Of a stretch of 64,000 nucleotides of DNA, positions 17,890 to 26,522 are shown in pieces. A model generated the notes under the pieces. That model was given only the letters and a program-made list of their open reading frames with translations. It was not told where the DNA came from and made no database searches. The stretch is from Paraflavisolibacter caeni. Lineage in GTDB: Bacteria > Bacteroidota > Bacteroidia > Chitinophagales > Chitinophagaceae. The stretch spans positions 62,001 to 126,000 of the forward strand of contig NZ_JAOTIF010000011.1 of NCBI RefSeq assembly GCF_025628885.1, read 5' to 3'. The translations under genes were made by a program, and so were the position numbers. The first letter of the stretch is position 1, and each line of letters starts with the position of its first letter.

Positions 17890-18219
17890 ATGAACAAAGC
17901 ATTTCAAGAAGAAGAAGCATTGGAATGGAAAACTGTTGCACCCGGTGTTCGAAGGAAAATTATGAATTATGATCCAAATGTGATGATGGTAAAAGTTCAA
18001 TTTGAAAAAGACGCTGTTGGTGACTTGCACCAACATCCCCATATTCAGTCAAGTTATGTTGCTGAAGGGAAGTTTGATGTTACAATTAATGGCAATACAA
18101 AACAGTTGCAAAAAGGAGATACCTTTTTTGTCGAATCGAACCTTGTTCATGGTGTAGTATGTAAAGAAGCGGGAATATTGATAGATGTATTTAATCCATG
18201 TAGAGAAGACTTTCTATAA
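17890..18219 (+). CDS. Cupin domain protein
   Basis: A 109-residue single-domain cupin. Cupin motif 1 is recognisable in GDLHQHPHIQSSYVAEGKFDV (two His and a Glu as likely metal ligands), and motif 2 in GDTFFVESNLVHGVVC. Such small cupins bind a metal and a small molecule and may act as isomerases, dioxygenases or sensors; no substrate can be assigned. The start ATG 17890 is preferred over an in-frame TTG seven codons upstream because a promoter element overlaps the latter. It is a single gene. Confidence 0.9.
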   Translation: MNKAFQEEEALEWKTVAPGVRRKIMNYDPNVMMVKVQFEKDAVGDLHQHPHIQSSYVAEGKFDVTINGNTKQLQKGDTFFVESNLVHGVVCKEAGILIDVFNPCREDFL

Positions 18220-18308
18220 GTATAAAGTTGGCGAGATACTGGAGTTCAATATTGGGTAATAGTTAAAAGTGCTTGTGATTAACAGGATGCTAAAAAGTTT
18301 TAAAGTTT

Positions 18309-18890
18309 ATGAACAAAGTTGAGGCAGCAATTGAATTGTTTGACGATTACAACAGGCAGGATCCACGGAAAATTGTTGTGGATGGAGTAACATATCCATA
18401 TGAGTATTTTTATGCATTACAGCTGTACCATTGGGTAAAAAAACTGGAACCTGCAGCTAGCGATGTCTTGCTACTGGCGTCCCGGTGCCAGCATATAGGA
18501 CGTTGGCAAAAGCCTCGTGAAACATATCCGGCCGATAAAATTGGATATCATAAATGGCGGACTGATTTGGCAAAGCTTCATGCTGAAAAAGCCGGAGAGT
18601 TCATGCTACAGGCAGGTATGGATGAAAACTCTATTAAAGCTGTACAACACATTATCTTGAAAAAGCAGTTGCGGACGGATTATGAAGTGCAGGTAATGGA
18701 AAACGCACTTTGCCTGGTATTTTTACAATTTCAGTATAATGAATTTCTGCAAAAACATGATGATGAAACAATGATCAGGATATTGCAAAAAACCTGGAAT
18801 AAAATGACTGAACCTGGCCGGAATGCCGCTCTAAGTCTTAAATACAATGATAGAGGTAAAGAATTAATAAGTAAAGCATTAAGTAGTTAG
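18309..18890 (+). CDS. DUF4202 family protein
   Basis: A 193-residue helical protein matching DUF4202, a family found in Bacteroidota and proteobacteria. Conserved parts include LLLASRCQHIGRWQKPRETY, DKIGYHKWRTDLAKLHAEKA and the central IILKKQLRTDYEVQVMENAL. The distribution of His, Arg and Asp recalls an HD-like all-helical hydrolase, but a canonical HD pair is absent, so activity is unproven. The stop codon lies inside a hairpin shared with the convergent gene. Confidence 0.88.
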   Translation: MNKVEAAIELFDDYNRQDPRKIVVDGVTYPYEYFYALQLYHWVKKLEPAASDVLLLASRCQHIGRWQKPRETYPADKIGYHKWRTDLAKLHAEKAGEFMLQAGMDENSIKAVQHIILKKQLRTDYEVQVMENALCLVFLQFQYNEFLQKHDDETMIRILQKTWNKMTEPGRNAALSLKYNDRGKELISKALSS

Positions 18891-18911
18891 TTTTAAAACT
18901 ACTAACTACTT
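18881..18911. terminator. AT-rich hairpin between convergent genes
   Basis: Inverted repeat agtagttagt / actaactact around a ttttaaaa centre. It overlaps the stop codon of the DUF4202 gene and the end of the opposing gene. It has little GC, so termination strength is uncertain. Confidence 0.5.
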
Positions 18912-19405
18912 CTCAACGTTTTTGCTTCTGTTAACAGGCATGAAACCATCTGCATCAACTGATCCTTTTGTTGTTCAGTAAGAGTAATCACGGTTTTGAC
19001 TTCACTACTACCGGTTAAAGTAAAAGATGTTACTTTTTTAGTTGCTAATCTTTGTAAAGCAGATGGTGGAATTGCGGCATTTTTAAAAGTAAAATGGAAT
19101 AGTCCTTCGCAGTTCATGGTCCCTGTGTTCCGAAAATTAAGTTTTGAACGACTTTCATCAAACTGAACCGATACTGAAGATGCATCATCAAAACATTTTG
19201 ATTCATTAAGATTCTTCATTACAAAGAAAAAGTCAATCTCACGGCTATCCGCATCCACAGACAGGGACCCTGTGTTCAATTCTAAAAATCCTGTAGAAAG
19301 TTTAGGTTCTTGGCTAAACTGGTCTTTAGTTTTTTTTATAGTGCAATTATTTTGTCCTAAGGCAAAAAAGGGCAACAGTAATAATGTAACAAGTATGTGC
19401 TTCAT
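18902..19405 (-). CDS. Exported hypothetical protein
   Basis: A 167-residue protein with a clear signal peptide (MKHILVTLLLLPFFALGQ, cleavage near residue 18). The mature part has beta-rich sequence with three cysteines likely to form disulfides in the periplasm, and ends in a helix TEQQKDQLMQMVSCLL. The sequence NTGSLSVDADSREIDFFFVM suggests a compact beta-sandwich. No family recognised. It probably acts in the periplasm or outside the cell. Confidence 0.8.
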   Translation of the reverse strand: MKHILVTLLLLPFFALGQNNCTIKKTKDQFSQEPKLSTGFLELNTGSLSVDADSREIDFFFVMKNLNESKCFDDASSVSVQFDESRSKLNFRNTGTMNCEGLFHFTFKNAAIPPSALQRLATKKVTSFTLTGSSEVKTVITLTEQQKDQLMQMVSCLLTEAKTLRSS

Positions 19406-19567
19406 GTGATTAAAAATATAAAATCGTGGTGATTTCTCCGAAAGACTGAATAATTTAAAATTTGGTTGCTTTAGTTACTAGGAAATCTGGATATTGACGA
19501 AAATCATGTCATTTTTTTCCTTAAACAATGAATAACTTCTTTAATTGCAGTTTTTAAAAAATGTGCT

Positions 19568-19942
19568 ATGAACTGTGTAGCTTCAGAAACCTTGCCTATA
19601 GTTTATTCTTGCTCGGGGTGTTCCAGCGCCGCACAGATGGCGAATTACCTGGCTGTTCAAATGGACAGAAGGAAGATGGCCGAGATGTCATGTATTGCTG
19701 GAGTAGGGGGCAATGTTAAGAAGTTAGTGAAAACGGCTCTGTCTGGTAGAAAGATCATAGCCATAGACGGATGTCCTCTTGCTTGTTGCAAAGCATGTTT
19801 GGATAATCACAATCTAACACCAGATGTTCATATTGATCTTACAGGTTATGGGGTAAAGAAAATGCAACATGTAGATTTCGACAAGGAGGAAGCTGATAAA
19901 ATCTTAAATCAGTTGGAAGAAAAGATAATTGTTAACTGTTAA
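19568..19942 (+). CDS. DGC-domain putative zinc-binding protein
   Basis: A 124-residue protein matching the DGC family. It has CSGCSSAAQMANYLAVQMDR near the start, then AEMSCIAGVGGN and IIAIDGCPLACCKACL, which supply eight or more cysteines for metal (probably zinc) binding. The family name comes from the Asp-Gly-Cys motif (DGC at about residue 70). Function is unknown, though several members lie near metal or stress genes. A flavin-split-barrel gene follows after 72 bases on the same strand, suggesting a shared transcript. Confidence 0.9.
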   Translation: MNCVASETLPIVYSCSGCSSAAQMANYLAVQMDRRKMAEMSCIAGVGGNVKKLVKTALSGRKIIAIDGCPLACCKACLDNHNLTPDVHIDLTGYGVKKMQHVDFDKEEADKILNQLEEKIIVNC

Positions 19943-20014
19943 CAACAATGCGTTTGATATAAAATGCAATATCACCGATATCTTATCTATTGATTTTGAA
20001 ATGAAATTAAACTT

Positions 20015-20461
20015 ATGAATGCATCAATTTTAGATTTTATTAAAGAACAGAAAGTTGCAACTGTTTGTTGCCTGGATGAAAAGGGTTTTCCTTATTCCTT
20101 CAATTGTTTTTATGCTTTCAATAGTAGTGAGGGCTTGTTATATTTTAAATCGTCTCCTTCCTCCGACCATTCAAAGTTTCTCACCCAAAGACCGCATGTT
20201 GCAGGGACCATATTGCCAGGCAAACTAAATTACCTTGCTTTGAGAGGTATTCAGTATACAGGGGTCGTTTTGCCTTCTGAGGATGCATTATGCCAGAATG
20301 CAAGTGCTGATTATCACAAAAAGTTTCCTTTTGCATTGGCCAAATCAGGAGAATTATATACAATTTTACTTGAATCTATTAAAATGACTGATAATACTAA
20401 AGGGTTTGGCACAAAAATCCTGTGGGAAAGGGGAGAGTTGGCATTAAATCATTCTAATTAA
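20015..20461 (+). CDS. Pyridoxamine 5'-phosphate oxidase-like flavin split-barrel protein
   Basis: A 148-residue protein with the small FMN-binding split-barrel fold of pyridoxamine-phosphate-oxidase-like/UPF0306 proteins. The N-terminal KVATVCCLDEKGFPYSFNCF and YFKSSPSSDHSKFLTQRPHV are the two conserved strands and turn of the fold. It is not a full PdxH: the length and active-site regions differ. The cofactor could be FMN, F420 or haem, and the substrate is unknown. It follows the DGC-domain gene. The opposing M28 peptidase gene begins its stop one base beyond this stop. Confidence 0.85.
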   Translation: MNASILDFIKEQKVATVCCLDEKGFPYSFNCFYAFNSSEGLLYFKSSPSSDHSKFLTQRPHVAGTILPGKLNYLALRGIQYTGVVLPSEDALCQNASADYHKKFPFALAKSGELYTILLESIKMTDNTKGFGTKILWERGELALNHSN

Positions 20462-20462
20462 A

Positions 20463-22136
20463 TTATAGGGCCTTATTTTCATATTTTAAATTTATAGTAT
20501 CTCGCACAGAATTAAATTCAGAGTCTTTTCTCCATTTGGGCCAGGTCTTTTGTGACGCAATCCGTTTTCCAAGCATAAATAGAAGCTTAATATCTTCAAT
20601 TGCAGCTTCCATGGTCCATGTTGCAGGATTGTATTCGTCTGAGGGACGGTGATAGTGATTTTTGCCATATTCTTCTTTCCATTTTTTGCCATATTCTACA
20701 CCTTTGCCTATTACATTTGAACCAGAACCGGCATAAATAGCTGGTATGCCGACCCTGGCAAAATTGAATTGGTCAGATCTAAAGTAATATCCGGAGGCAG
20801 GCGCTCCATCATAAACAACTGTTCTCCCCATTTTTGCTGCTGCATCTTTCAAAAGATCTTCCAGGTCCGATTGTGGCTGGCCAACTATAGTCATATCCAC
20901 TGTTTTTTCAAAAGGGTTTAACCCATCAATATTAATATTGGCTAATGTCTTTTGAATAGGAAAAAGAGGATGATGAACATAATAATCTGACCCCCATAAC
21001 CCTTGTTCTTCTGCTGTAAGTGCCAAGAAAATAATGGTGCGTTTTGGCCTTTTCGACATGCTTTTAAATGCCGCGGCAATTTCCAGTAAACCTGCAACTC
21101 CGGAAGCATTGTCTTGGGCTCCATTATAGATGGAGTCTCCTTTCTCATCAGGCCTGCCAATGCCAAAATGATCCCAATGAGCTGTGTAAATAATGTATTC
21201 ATCAGGCCATTTTGACCCAGAAATTTTGCTAATCACATTATTCGATTGATTATATACTGTTTTCACGCGAATATTTGCAGAAACCTTTACATTCAGTTGC
21301 ATAGGATGAAACCCCCTCTTACCGGCAGAATAAATAATTGAACTATCAACTTCTGCTGCTCCGAAAATCTTTTGTGCAGCCTGTTCCGATATCCATCCTG
21401 AAATAGGGCATTGAGTCGCATTTCCTGACTGTTCATTTAACCGTAAGCGTGTGGCATTCCACCCATTTTGAATGATACTGAATGCTTGTCCTGTACTTTT
21501 AAACGAGTGTATCATCAGGCAGGCTTTGGCCCCTTGGCGGGCAGCCTCTTCCAACTTGTAAGTCCATCTTGCATAGTAGGTCATAGTGAGACCTTTGAAA
21601 AGAGAAGAATCACTGCCATCATATCCTGGTTCATTAGCCAGTACCAGCACTACTTTATTTTTAACATCAATACCAGCATAATCATTCCAATTGTATTCAG
21701 GCGCCACTATACCATAACCGGCAAAGATTACCTCGTCTTGTTCCAAAGAAACCATTGGCTTGTTAATTCCACTCCAAATCACATAATCATCAGGGCCATT
21801 CAAAAAAAAGTGGTCATTTTTTGTCTGCACAATTATTTGGGGAGAAGCTACCGAAGTGATACTTATCATGGGCACCTTTTGGAAGTAACTGTTGGCATTT
21901 CCAGGTTCTAGGCCGATTTTTTTATATTGCTCTTCCAGGTACGTAATTGTTCTGATTTCACCTGTTGTAAAGGGTTTACGTCCAAGAAAGCTGTCTGAGG
22001 CTAACTGCTCTATATGCTTTCCCAATCTTTTTGCATCAAATGCTTCGGAAGGAAAAATATTGTTTTGATGCGTTGTGTTGCAGGCTGAAAAGGATGCTAG
22101 CAACATAAAAACGAAATAGTACTTCAGGAATTGCAT
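20463..22136 (-). CDS. M28-family metallopeptidase lipoprotein
   Basis: A 557-residue exported lipoprotein (lipobox ASFSAC, Cys19). After a protease-associated region it has an M28 zinc-peptidase domain: the ligands are HWDHFG, QDNASGVAGLLEI, LTAEEQGLWGS and the later FNFARVGIPAIYAGS. All five zinc-ligand positions and the catalytic Glu pair appear intact. Such enzymes are aminopeptidases acting on peptides outside the inner membrane and supply amino acids for growth. The gene converges with the flavin-barrel gene, with one base between stops. Confidence 0.93.
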   Translation of the reverse strand: MQFLKYYFVFMLLASFSACNTTHQNNIFPSEAFDAKRLGKHIEQLASDSFLGRKPFTTGEIRTITYLEEQYKKIGLEPGNANSYFQKVPMISITSVASPQIIVQTKNDHFFLNGPDDYVIWSGINKPMVSLEQDEVIFAGYGIVAPEYNWNDYAGIDVKNKVVLVLANEPGYDGSDSSLFKGLTMTYYARWTYKLEEAARQGAKACLMIHSFKSTGQAFSIIQNGWNATRLRLNEQSGNATQCPISGWISEQAAQKIFGAAEVDSSIIYSAGKRGFHPMQLNVKVSANIRVKTVYNQSNNVISKISGSKWPDEYIIYTAHWDHFGIGRPDEKGDSIYNGAQDNASGVAGLLEIAAAFKSMSKRPKRTIIFLALTAEEQGLWGSDYYVHHPLFPIQKTLANINIDGLNPFEKTVDMTIVGQPQSDLEDLLKDAAAKMGRTVVYDGAPASGYYFRSDQFNFARVGIPAIYAGSGSNVIGKGVEYGKKWKEEYGKNHYHRPSDEYNPATWTMEAAIEDIKLLFMLGKRIASQKTWPKWRKDSEFNSVRDTINLKYENKAL

Positions 22137-22314
22137 TATAAATGATTATGACCTGATTTAAAATTAGTTGATAATTTGATTGGAAAAATTGAGCTTTTAA
22201 AGCAATTCTAACTTTTGTGATTTTTTGATCGCCTTATGAACATTCATCATTTTTATAGAACTTTATAAGTGTGTTGGTTCTTGTGAGCTGGATAATTCAT
22301 TAAAACGAAACACG

Positions 22315-23169
22315 ATGAAGATGCTTTCTCAAATACTCCTTGTCTTTACAGCAGGCATTAGTGTTCTTTCTTGTAATAATCAACAATCTGCCGGGCACCA
22401 AACTTCTGCCAAATCTGATACATCTATTGAAAGGGAAGCCGCCATAAAAGAAGATTCAGTAAACTATAAAGTGGGCAATACTGAAATGAAAGGTTATGTC
22501 TCTTATAATGAAAATCAGGAAGGCAAGCGTCCTATAGTTTTAGTAGTTCCTGAATGGTGGGGATTGAACGATTACCCCCGTATGAGGGCTAAGCTATTGG
22601 CAGAAATGGGATATCTTGCTATGGCCGTAGATATGTATGGCGATGGTAAACTAGCCAATAACCCCCAAGAAGCTCAGCAATTGGCCGGACCCTTTTTTCA
22701 AGATCCACAGTTGGCTAAAACTCGCTTAGATGCAGCGCTGGCTAGAATTAAAACTTACCCTCAATCTGATACTTCCAAAGTAGCAGCCATTGGTTATTGC
22801 TTTGGGGGGGCGGTTGTCTTAAATGCAGCAAAACTGGGTGCAGATTTGGATGGCGTTGTGAGCTTTCATGGAGCATTGCAAGGAGTCCCAGCTAAAAAGG
22901 AACTTTTAAAAGCGAAAGTTTTGGTTTGCCATGGTGGCGCAGATAGTTTTGTGCCGCAAAAGGATGTAGATGCGTTTAACAAAAACATGGAATCTATTGG
23001 TGCAGATTATACATTTAAAGTGTATCAGGGAGCAACACATGCTTTTACAAATCCAGCTGCAACTGAAACAGGAAAAAAGTTCAATATGCCTATTGCCTAT
23101 AATCCGGCTGCGGACAGCGCATCTTGGAACGATATGAAGGTGTTCTTGGCAAAAGTGTTCGAGCAATAA
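22315..23169 (+). CDS. Dienelactone hydrolase family lipoprotein
   Basis: A 284-residue alpha/beta hydrolase with a lipobox SVLSC (Cys20), so it is predicted to be membrane-anchored in the envelope. The catalytic triad is Cys162 in IGYCFGGAV, Asp210 in HGGADSFVP and His242 in YQGATHAFTNP, the Cys-Asp-His triad of dienelactone hydrolases (not serine esterases). The family opens dienelactone rings in chloroaromatic breakdown, but envelope members in Bacteroidota have unknown substrates. Expressed as a single gene. Confidence 0.9.
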   Translation: MKMLSQILLVFTAGISVLSCNNQQSAGHQTSAKSDTSIEREAAIKEDSVNYKVGNTEMKGYVSYNENQEGKRPIVLVVPEWWGLNDYPRMRAKLLAEMGYLAMAVDMYGDGKLANNPQEAQQLAGPFFQDPQLAKTRLDAALARIKTYPQSDTSKVAAIGYCFGGAVVLNAAKLGADLDGVVSFHGALQGVPAKKELLKAKVLVCHGGADSFVPQKDVDAFNKNMESIGADYTFKVYQGATHAFTNPAATETGKKFNMPIAYNPAADSASWNDMKVFLAKVFEQ

Positions 23170-23350
23170 AAAGTAGAAGATATAAATGGTTAACTGCACT
23201 TAGATTTAGATATGCAGTCTTATAATTGAATTCGGAGCCTAGAAAGTTATATTTTACCTTAAAAAAATGTACGTAGCATTTCAGTATCCTGACAGAATTC
23301 AATGGGAGTTTTATATGGTTTGATAAATACCCGAGTCTACAAAAGTCATT

Positions 23351-23571
23351 ATGTCCTCTGATTCTAACCATAAAACTTTGCAAGAAAAAATTGATGATCT
23401 AAACAGACAAGCCTCTTTACTACAAAGCCAACAGGAGAAGGAACAGGATTGGGGCTATCTTTAAGTTATGACATCATTACTAAAATACATGGTGGTGAAA
23501 TTAAAGTTGAAACTAAAGACAGTGAATATGCTGAGTTTATTGTACAGTTGCCTTTGAGAAATGATTTTTAA
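23351..23571 (+). pseudogene. Histidine-kinase remnant with a large internal deletion
   Basis: The first frame (ATG 23351, stop 23464, 37 codons) encodes a coiled-coil-like start, [20 protein letters not shown]. The second frame (23428-23571) encodes [19 protein letters not shown] and a terminus [13 protein letters not shown], which closely resembles the C-terminal ATPase end of the intact kinase just downstream ([19 protein letters not shown]). The two frames overlap at ccaacaggagaagg and are out of phase. This fits one paralogous kinase that lost its whole catalytic middle by a deletion with shared short sequence. Not expected to make a working protein. Confidence 0.85.
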
Positions 23572-23638
23572 GTAAGTTCCTTTATTTGCTGTAAATAAAT
23601 ATTGTAATGAATACGGCAATAATTAAAACGTACACCTT

Positions 23639-24991
23639 ATGTCTTTTGAACCGATTCTGCTTTTTTTCCTGTTAAGGTATCTGCGCAGAACATTAAATGA
23701 TTTTTCTCCCCATCCTAAGTGGCAAAAACAGCTGCTTTGGGCACAATACGTGGTTGCCGCTTTATTTATCCTCACAATAACCCTACCACGGGAGAATTTA
23801 ATTATCTTAATTTGGGATATAATATTGTTAGCATTCATCGTAGCAAGTTTTAGAATTTTTAATCTCGCACATGTTAGGCAAGTCCTTTATGCCATTTTAC
23901 CGATGGTGATGGTATCTTTCCTGGTGAGTCTTTCTCAGGTTATTTGGGCAGATTATTACCTTACTATTGAAGACTACAGTGATTATTTTTATACAGCAGC
24001 CTTTACTTGGATGATCGCTCTGCTCATCTTATCCAATAAACAAAAGAAGGCACTTTTAAAGGATCGGCAACATCAGGAAGAGGAAGCCGCTCGTATTCGC
24101 ATGGATGCTGAACTGAAAGCTAAACTGGAAGCGCTGGTGCAGGAGCGGACACTGGAATTAACCCAACAAAAGGAAGAATTGCAGGAAGCTCTATCAGCAT
24201 TGAAACAAACACAGTCTCAGCTCATCCAAAAGGAAAAAATGGCTTCATTAGGCGAACTGACGGCAGGAATTGCCCACGAGATCCAAAACCCTTTAAACTT
24301 CGTGAATAATTTTTCAGAAGTAAATGAAGAATTGATCCTGGAAATGGTGAAGGAATTACTTTCTGGAAAAACAAAAGAAGTTATGAATGTTATTGAAGAC
24401 ATCAAAGCCAATAACCTGAAAATTCATCACCATGGAAAAAGGGCTGATGCAATTGTAAAAAATATGCTGCAGCATTCAAGAGCATCAGCTGGAAAAAAGG
24501 AACTTGCCGATCTTAATGCTCTGGTCGATGAATATCTTCGATTGAGTTATCATGGCCTAAGAGCAAAAGATAAAGCTTTTAATGTTGCGCTCATAACTAA
24601 TTTTGATCCAGGAGTCGGAAGGATAAATATCATTCAACAGGACATTGGCAGAGTGCTGTTGAATATCTTCAATAATGCATTTTATGCAGTAAATGAAAAG
24701 AAAAAGCGCCAAATTATTGGTTATGAGCCTACAGTATCTGTGTGTACAAAAAGACTGACTGATAAGGTCGAAATAAGAGTAAAAGACAACGGGGTTGGTG
24801 TACCAGAAAATGTTATGGGCAAGATATTTCAACCATTTTATACAACGAAACCAACTGGCGAAGGAACTGGTTTAGGGCTCTCTCTTAGCTATGATATTGT
24901 TACTAAAAAGCATAGTGGGGAGCTTATTGTTGAAACAAGAGAAGGAGAGTTTGCTGAATTTATTATTCATTTACCTGTTGGCGTTAATTAG
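23639..24991 (+). CDS. Membrane sensor histidine kinase
   Basis: A 450-residue kinase. The N-terminal ~140 residues contain four or five hydrophobic segments, predicting a membrane sensor. Next comes a coiled coil (about 140-200; QERTLELTQQKEELQEAL). The HisKA domain holds the phospho-acceptor His213 in GIAHEIQNPLNFVNNF. The HATPase domain has N-box FNNAFYAVNEKKK, G1 KDNGVGVPENV and G2 [12 protein letters not shown]. It heads the group of receiver, cyclase and HD-YitT genes and is the best candidate partner for both receivers. The signal it senses is unknown. Confidence 0.93.
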   Translation: MSFEPILLFFLLRYLRRTLNDFSPHPKWQKQLLWAQYVVAALFILTITLPRENLIILIWDIILLAFIVASFRIFNLAHVRQVLYAILPMVMVSFLVSLSQVIWADYYLTIEDYSDYFYTAAFTWMIALLILSNKQKKALLKDRQHQEEEAARIRMDAELKAKLEALVQERTLELTQQKEELQEALSALKQTQSQLIQKEKMASLGELTAGIAHEIQNPLNFVNNFSEVNEELILEMVKELLSGKTKEVMNVIEDIKANNLKIHHHGKRADAIVKNMLQHSRASAGKKELADLNALVDEYLRLSYHGLRAKDKAFNVALITNFDPGVGRINIIQQDIGRVLLNIFNNAFYAVNEKKKRQIIGYEPTVSVCTKRLTDKVEIRVKDNGVGVPENVMGKIFQPFYTTKPTGEGTGLGLSLSYDIVTKKHSGELIVETREGEFAEFIIHLPVGVN

Positions 24992-25023
24992 CTAATTTTT
25001 AAATACTAATCAAATCTGCTTAT

Positions 25024-25422
25024 ATGAAAATATTGGTTGTAGATGATGAAAAGGATATGGAACTGTTGTTTGAACAGCGCTTCCGTAAAGAAATTAAAGA
25101 AGGGATTGTTGAATTCGCTTTTGCTTTTTCGGGAGAAGAAGCTCTTTATTATCTTGACCAGCATGACCAGGAAGCAGTGCTGATACTTTCTGATATCAAT
25201 ATGCCTGGCATGAGTGGATTGGAACTGTTAAAACTAATAAAACAGAAGTTCCAATCTCCCCCTCCTGTAGTGATAATGATTACTGCGTATGCTGATGCAG
25301 AAAGCTATAATAGTGCGATGAATCTAGGGGCTGATGACTTTATTACTAAACCGATTGACTTTAGCCTTTTGAAAGAAAAATTAAAAATAAAAGTGAATGG
25401 CCAAAATATTAGTAGCCGATGA
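25024..25422 (+). CDS. Stand-alone receiver-domain response regulator
   Basis: A 132-residue protein that is only a receiver domain. It has the acidic pair (DDE, residues 7-9), phospho-acceptor Asp57 in [10 protein letters not shown], Thr87 in MITAYA and Lys109 in FITKPID. No output domain is attached. Its last 26 bases overlap the start of the next gene, so translation may be coupled. A stand-alone receiver beside a receiver-cyclase can act as a phosphate sink, a shuttle, or a direct interaction partner; here that is inference. Confidence 0.93.
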   Translation: MKILVVDDEKDMELLFEQRFRKEIKEGIVEFAFAFSGEEALYYLDQHDQEAVLILSDINMPGMSGLELLKLIKQKFQSPPPVVIMITAYADAESYNSAMNLGADDFITKPIDFSLLKEKLKIKVNGQNISSR

Positions 25423-26437
25423 TGAACCCGATCTGGAGTTGCTGATCAAGCAAAAGTTCCGGCGCCAGATTCGGGAAAATAAATATGAATTTATCTTTTC
25501 CTTAAATGGGAGAGATGCCTTGAATAAATTGCAACAAAATCCGGATGTAGATGTCGTGCTTAGTGATATCAATATGCCGGAAATAGACGGATTAACATTG
25601 CTGAACAAAATAAGGGAATCTAATCCTTTGGTGAAAACCGTTATGGTATCTGCTTATGGTGATATGGAAAATATACGCACGGCCATGAATAGGGGGGCTT
25701 TTGACTTCGTATGTAAACCTGTGAATTTTAATGATCTGGAATTAACAATAGAAAAAACTATTCAGCATGTCGGCGAATTAAAAGAAACTCTGAAGGCCAT
25801 TCGTGAAAATCATATTTTAAGGATGTATGTAGATGAGTCAGTGCTAAATTTTATGAGCCGGTTGGAGTTTGAGTCTGCTCTTCTTGCAAATGAAACAATT
25901 GAAGCTACAGTGGCATTTATAGACATTTGTAGTTTTACTTCGATCAGTGAAAATCAACCTGCTGATGGTGTGATTAGGATATTAAACAAGTATTTTGATG
26001 TAATGGTAAAGGAGATTATTGCACAAGGTGGACATATTGATAAATTCATTGGCGATGCAATAATGGCGGTCTTTCGGGGTGATTTCCATTTGGACAGAGC
26101 CATTGAAGCATGTCTTTCCGTACGTTCAGAATTAGAAAAAGTTCCAAAGGAACCTATACAGAACGGTTTTTCTCCAAAGGTTTCCATTGGAGTAAATAGC
26201 GGAGAAATGATTTGTGGTAATATCGGTTCAGCAACCCTTCGCCGTTTGGATTATACAGTTATCGGCGATGTCGTAAATACCGCGCAGCGCTTGCAATCAG
26301 TTGCCGGTGAAGGACAAATATTAATCTGTTCATCCTCTTATGAGAAAATAAAAGAATCTTTTGAATGTAGAAAAATAGGCGAGTTTACCTTTAAAAACAA
26401 AATCCATCCTTCCATAGTGTATGAAGTGTTGAAATGA
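25397..26437 (+). CDS. Response regulator with class III adenylate cyclase output
   Basis: A 346-residue protein. Residues 1-120 are a receiver with Asp57 (LSDINMPEI) and Lys107. A short helix links to a class III cyclase domain (about 170-346). Metal-binding Asp176 (FIDICSF) and Asp220 ([10 protein letters not shown]), purine-contacting Lys216 and Thr287, and transition-state Asn294 and Arg298 are all present. Lys with Thr at the Asp position marks class IIIb adenylate cyclases, so cAMP is the predicted product. The overlap with the preceding receiver suggests coupled translation. Phosphorylation would probably switch cAMP synthesis. Confidence 0.93.
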   Translation: MAKILVADDEPDLELLIKQKFRRQIRENKYEFIFSLNGRDALNKLQQNPDVDVVLSDINMPEIDGLTLLNKIRESNPLVKTVMVSAYGDMENIRTAMNRGAFDFVCKPVNFNDLELTIEKTIQHVGELKETLKAIRENHILRMYVDESVLNFMSRLEFESALLANETIEATVAFIDICSFTSISENQPADGVIRILNKYFDVMVKEIIAQGGHIDKFIGDAIMAVFRGDFHLDRAIEACLSVRSELEKVPKEPIQNGFSPKVSIGVNSGEMICGNIGSATLRRLDYTVIGDVVNTAQRLQSVAGEGQILICSSSYEKIKESFECRKIGEFTFKNKIHPSIVYEVLK

Positions 26438-26522
26438 TTTCTTGTTCAACAAATATTTAATAAATACAGCAAGATTATTTATATTCAATCTGTCTTCAGA
26501 ATGCCACCTAATTGTATTCGAC

